DNA from: Candidatus Collierbacteria bacterium
GTDB lineage: Bacteria > Patescibacteriota > Microgenomatia > UBA1400 > MFAQ01
Direction: 5' to 3'
Length of the DNA: 13,119 nucleotides
Assembly (NCBI GenBank): GCA_003531665.1
Contig: DQFC01000011.1
Span: 507 to 13,625, forward strand
The notes below the pieces were generated by a model. The model made no database searches and had not been told where the DNA came from. It saw only the letters and a program-made list of their open reading frames with translations. Positions 12,498 to 13,119 of the stretch are shown here, in pieces (the stretch's first letter is position 1; every line of letters begins with the position of its first letter). The position numbers and the translations under genes are program-made.

Positions 12498-13028
12498 ATG
12501 TTCGAAAAAAGAAACCTTAAAGCCGCCTTGGGCGGTGTTATTTCTATTACTTCCCTGGCTTCGGGTATGTTTGTGTTGCCTGGTGATCAATCCATAATGG
12601 CTTCGTCAAACATCCAACCATTTGATGAAAATATTGTCATCGAAACCAAAAAAAGTATTGTGACGATAATACCAGAGAATACCGGGGTGTCACAAGAGTT
12701 CCACATGGGACATCCAGGTTTAGATATTACAGCTAAGCTGGGAGCAAAAATCTATCCCGTTAAGAACGGTGTGGTTGAGCTTATGAGTTCTACCAGATGG
12801 GATTATGGACGCTCTGTGGTTATTAACCACGGAAACGGCATGCAAACTAGATATGCCCATATGGGAAAGATTTTTGTAGAAGAAGGCGAAAAGGTAACCA
12901 CCGATATGGCTATAGGTGAAGTAGGACTTACCGGAAGAACTACCGGACCACATCTGCATATTGAAGTGCTGAAAAGTGGCAGAGCAGTTAACCCGAGATC
13001 ATATTTGTCGCTCGCTAAGGTTAAGTAA
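12498..13028 (+). CDS. Exported M23 (LytM-like) metallopeptidase
   Basis: Zinc endopeptidase of the LytM/LysM-peptidase type that cuts peptide bridges in peptidoglycan, or a related wall-remodelling factor. From ATG 12498 it has 176 residues: basic start MFEKRNLK, hydrophobic segment (about 9-28) acting as signal or anchor, and the M23 domain (about 65-172). Zinc and catalytic residues are all present: H72 and D76 in HPGLDI, H121 in RYAHMG, and H152/H154 in PHLHIE; GLTGRTTGPHLH is canonical, so an active enzyme is expected. The start is uncertain: ATG 12438 would add 20 basic residues and ATG 12417 lies in the leader hairpin; 12498 gives the best signal-peptide shape, with only a weak AGG upstream. 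It is transcribed divergently from pgk. Confidence 0.9.
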   Translation: MFEKRNLKAALGGVISITSLASGMFVLPGDQSIMASSNIQPFDENIVIETKKSIVTIIPENTGVSQEFHMGHPGLDITAKLGAKIYPVKNGVVELMSSTRWDYGRSVVINHGNGMQTRYAHMGKIFVEEGEKVTTDMAIGEVGLTGRTTGPHLHIEVLKSGRAVNPRSYLSLAKVK

Positions 13029-13063
13029 AGATTTCAACAGTTTTGTATGTAACTTAGATTGAT

Positions 13064-13111
13064 TTATCCATTGATTTTGTCGTGTGGATAACCCACTTTT
13101 TTTGTGGATAT
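13064..13111. other. Cluster of DnaA-box sequences at the window edge
   Basis: One perfect DnaA box TGTGGATAA (13083-13091, the reverse complement of TTATCCACA), one with a single mismatch, TGTGGATAT (13103-13111), exactly 20 bases further on in the same orientation, and a weaker TTATCCATT (13064-13072) in the opposite orientation. They sit in an AT-rich gap after the M23 gene, followed by TTGACT (13113-13118), a possible -35 running off the edge. This fits a dnaA promoter region or oriC. Confidence 0.55.
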
Positions 13112-13119
13112 GTTGACTA

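Overview
The window looks like chromosomal housekeeping and cell-envelope DNA from a small-genome bacterium. My best guess is a Candidate Phyla Radiation (Patescibacteria) lineage, possibly Microgenomates. That placement is inference: it rests on the divergent but recognisable MetG, MraY-like, L,D-transpeptidase and short PGK proteins, the tightly overlapping genes, and several starts without a Shine-Dalgarno sequence. UGA acts as an ordinary stop (ends of metG, of the 3-TM gene and of both small membrane genes), which argues against the UGA-recoding groups. No plasmid, phage, CRISPR or intact transposase was found.

Layout. (1) Positions 1-5920, + strand: 3' part of metG, a short REP-like repeat, tatD, then four tightly packed membrane genes: a processive GT2 glycosyltransferase, a 3-TM protein, an MraY/WecA-like sugar-1-phosphate transferase and a UbiA-type polyprenyl-phosphate phosphoribosyltransferase. 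The last four plausibly build polyprenyl-linked sugars for a surface glycan. (2) Positions 5921-8066: a cysteine-containing lipoprotein of unknown function (+) with its own strong promoter and terminator, facing a PEGA/SH3 lipoprotein (-) that lies directly behind a tRNA-Cys gene (-). A short, nearly identical sequence encoding the last residues of the PEGA/SH3 protein occurs on both sides of the unknown lipoprotein gene. (3) Positions 8142-9419: an L,D-transpeptidase (+) with a variant active-site motif. (4) Positions 9432-12296, - strand: the glycolytic genes pgk and gap, separated by two small membrane-protein genes, each with its own terminator, and by a cluster of three DNA hairpins. (5) Positions 12350-13028: an M23 (LytM-like) peptidase (+). 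Just beyond it the window ends in a cluster of DnaA-box sequences, suggesting that oriC or dnaA may be close.

The envelope theme is strong: a lipid-linked glycan module, an L,D-transpeptidase, an M23 endopeptidase and two lipoproteins. The unusual points are in the details. The MraY-like enzyme lacks two canonical acidic residues, GAPDH carries residues typical of NADP-using enzymes, and PGK is short and lacks a substrate-binding motif. The L,D-transpeptidase motif lacks its usual His and Arg. gap and pgk share a 13-base upstream motif, and a hairpin cluster resembles a non-autonomous IS200/IS605-like or REP-type element. I do not see a clearly new multi-gene system; the best candidate for follow-up is the GT2/3-TM/MraY-like/UbiA module.
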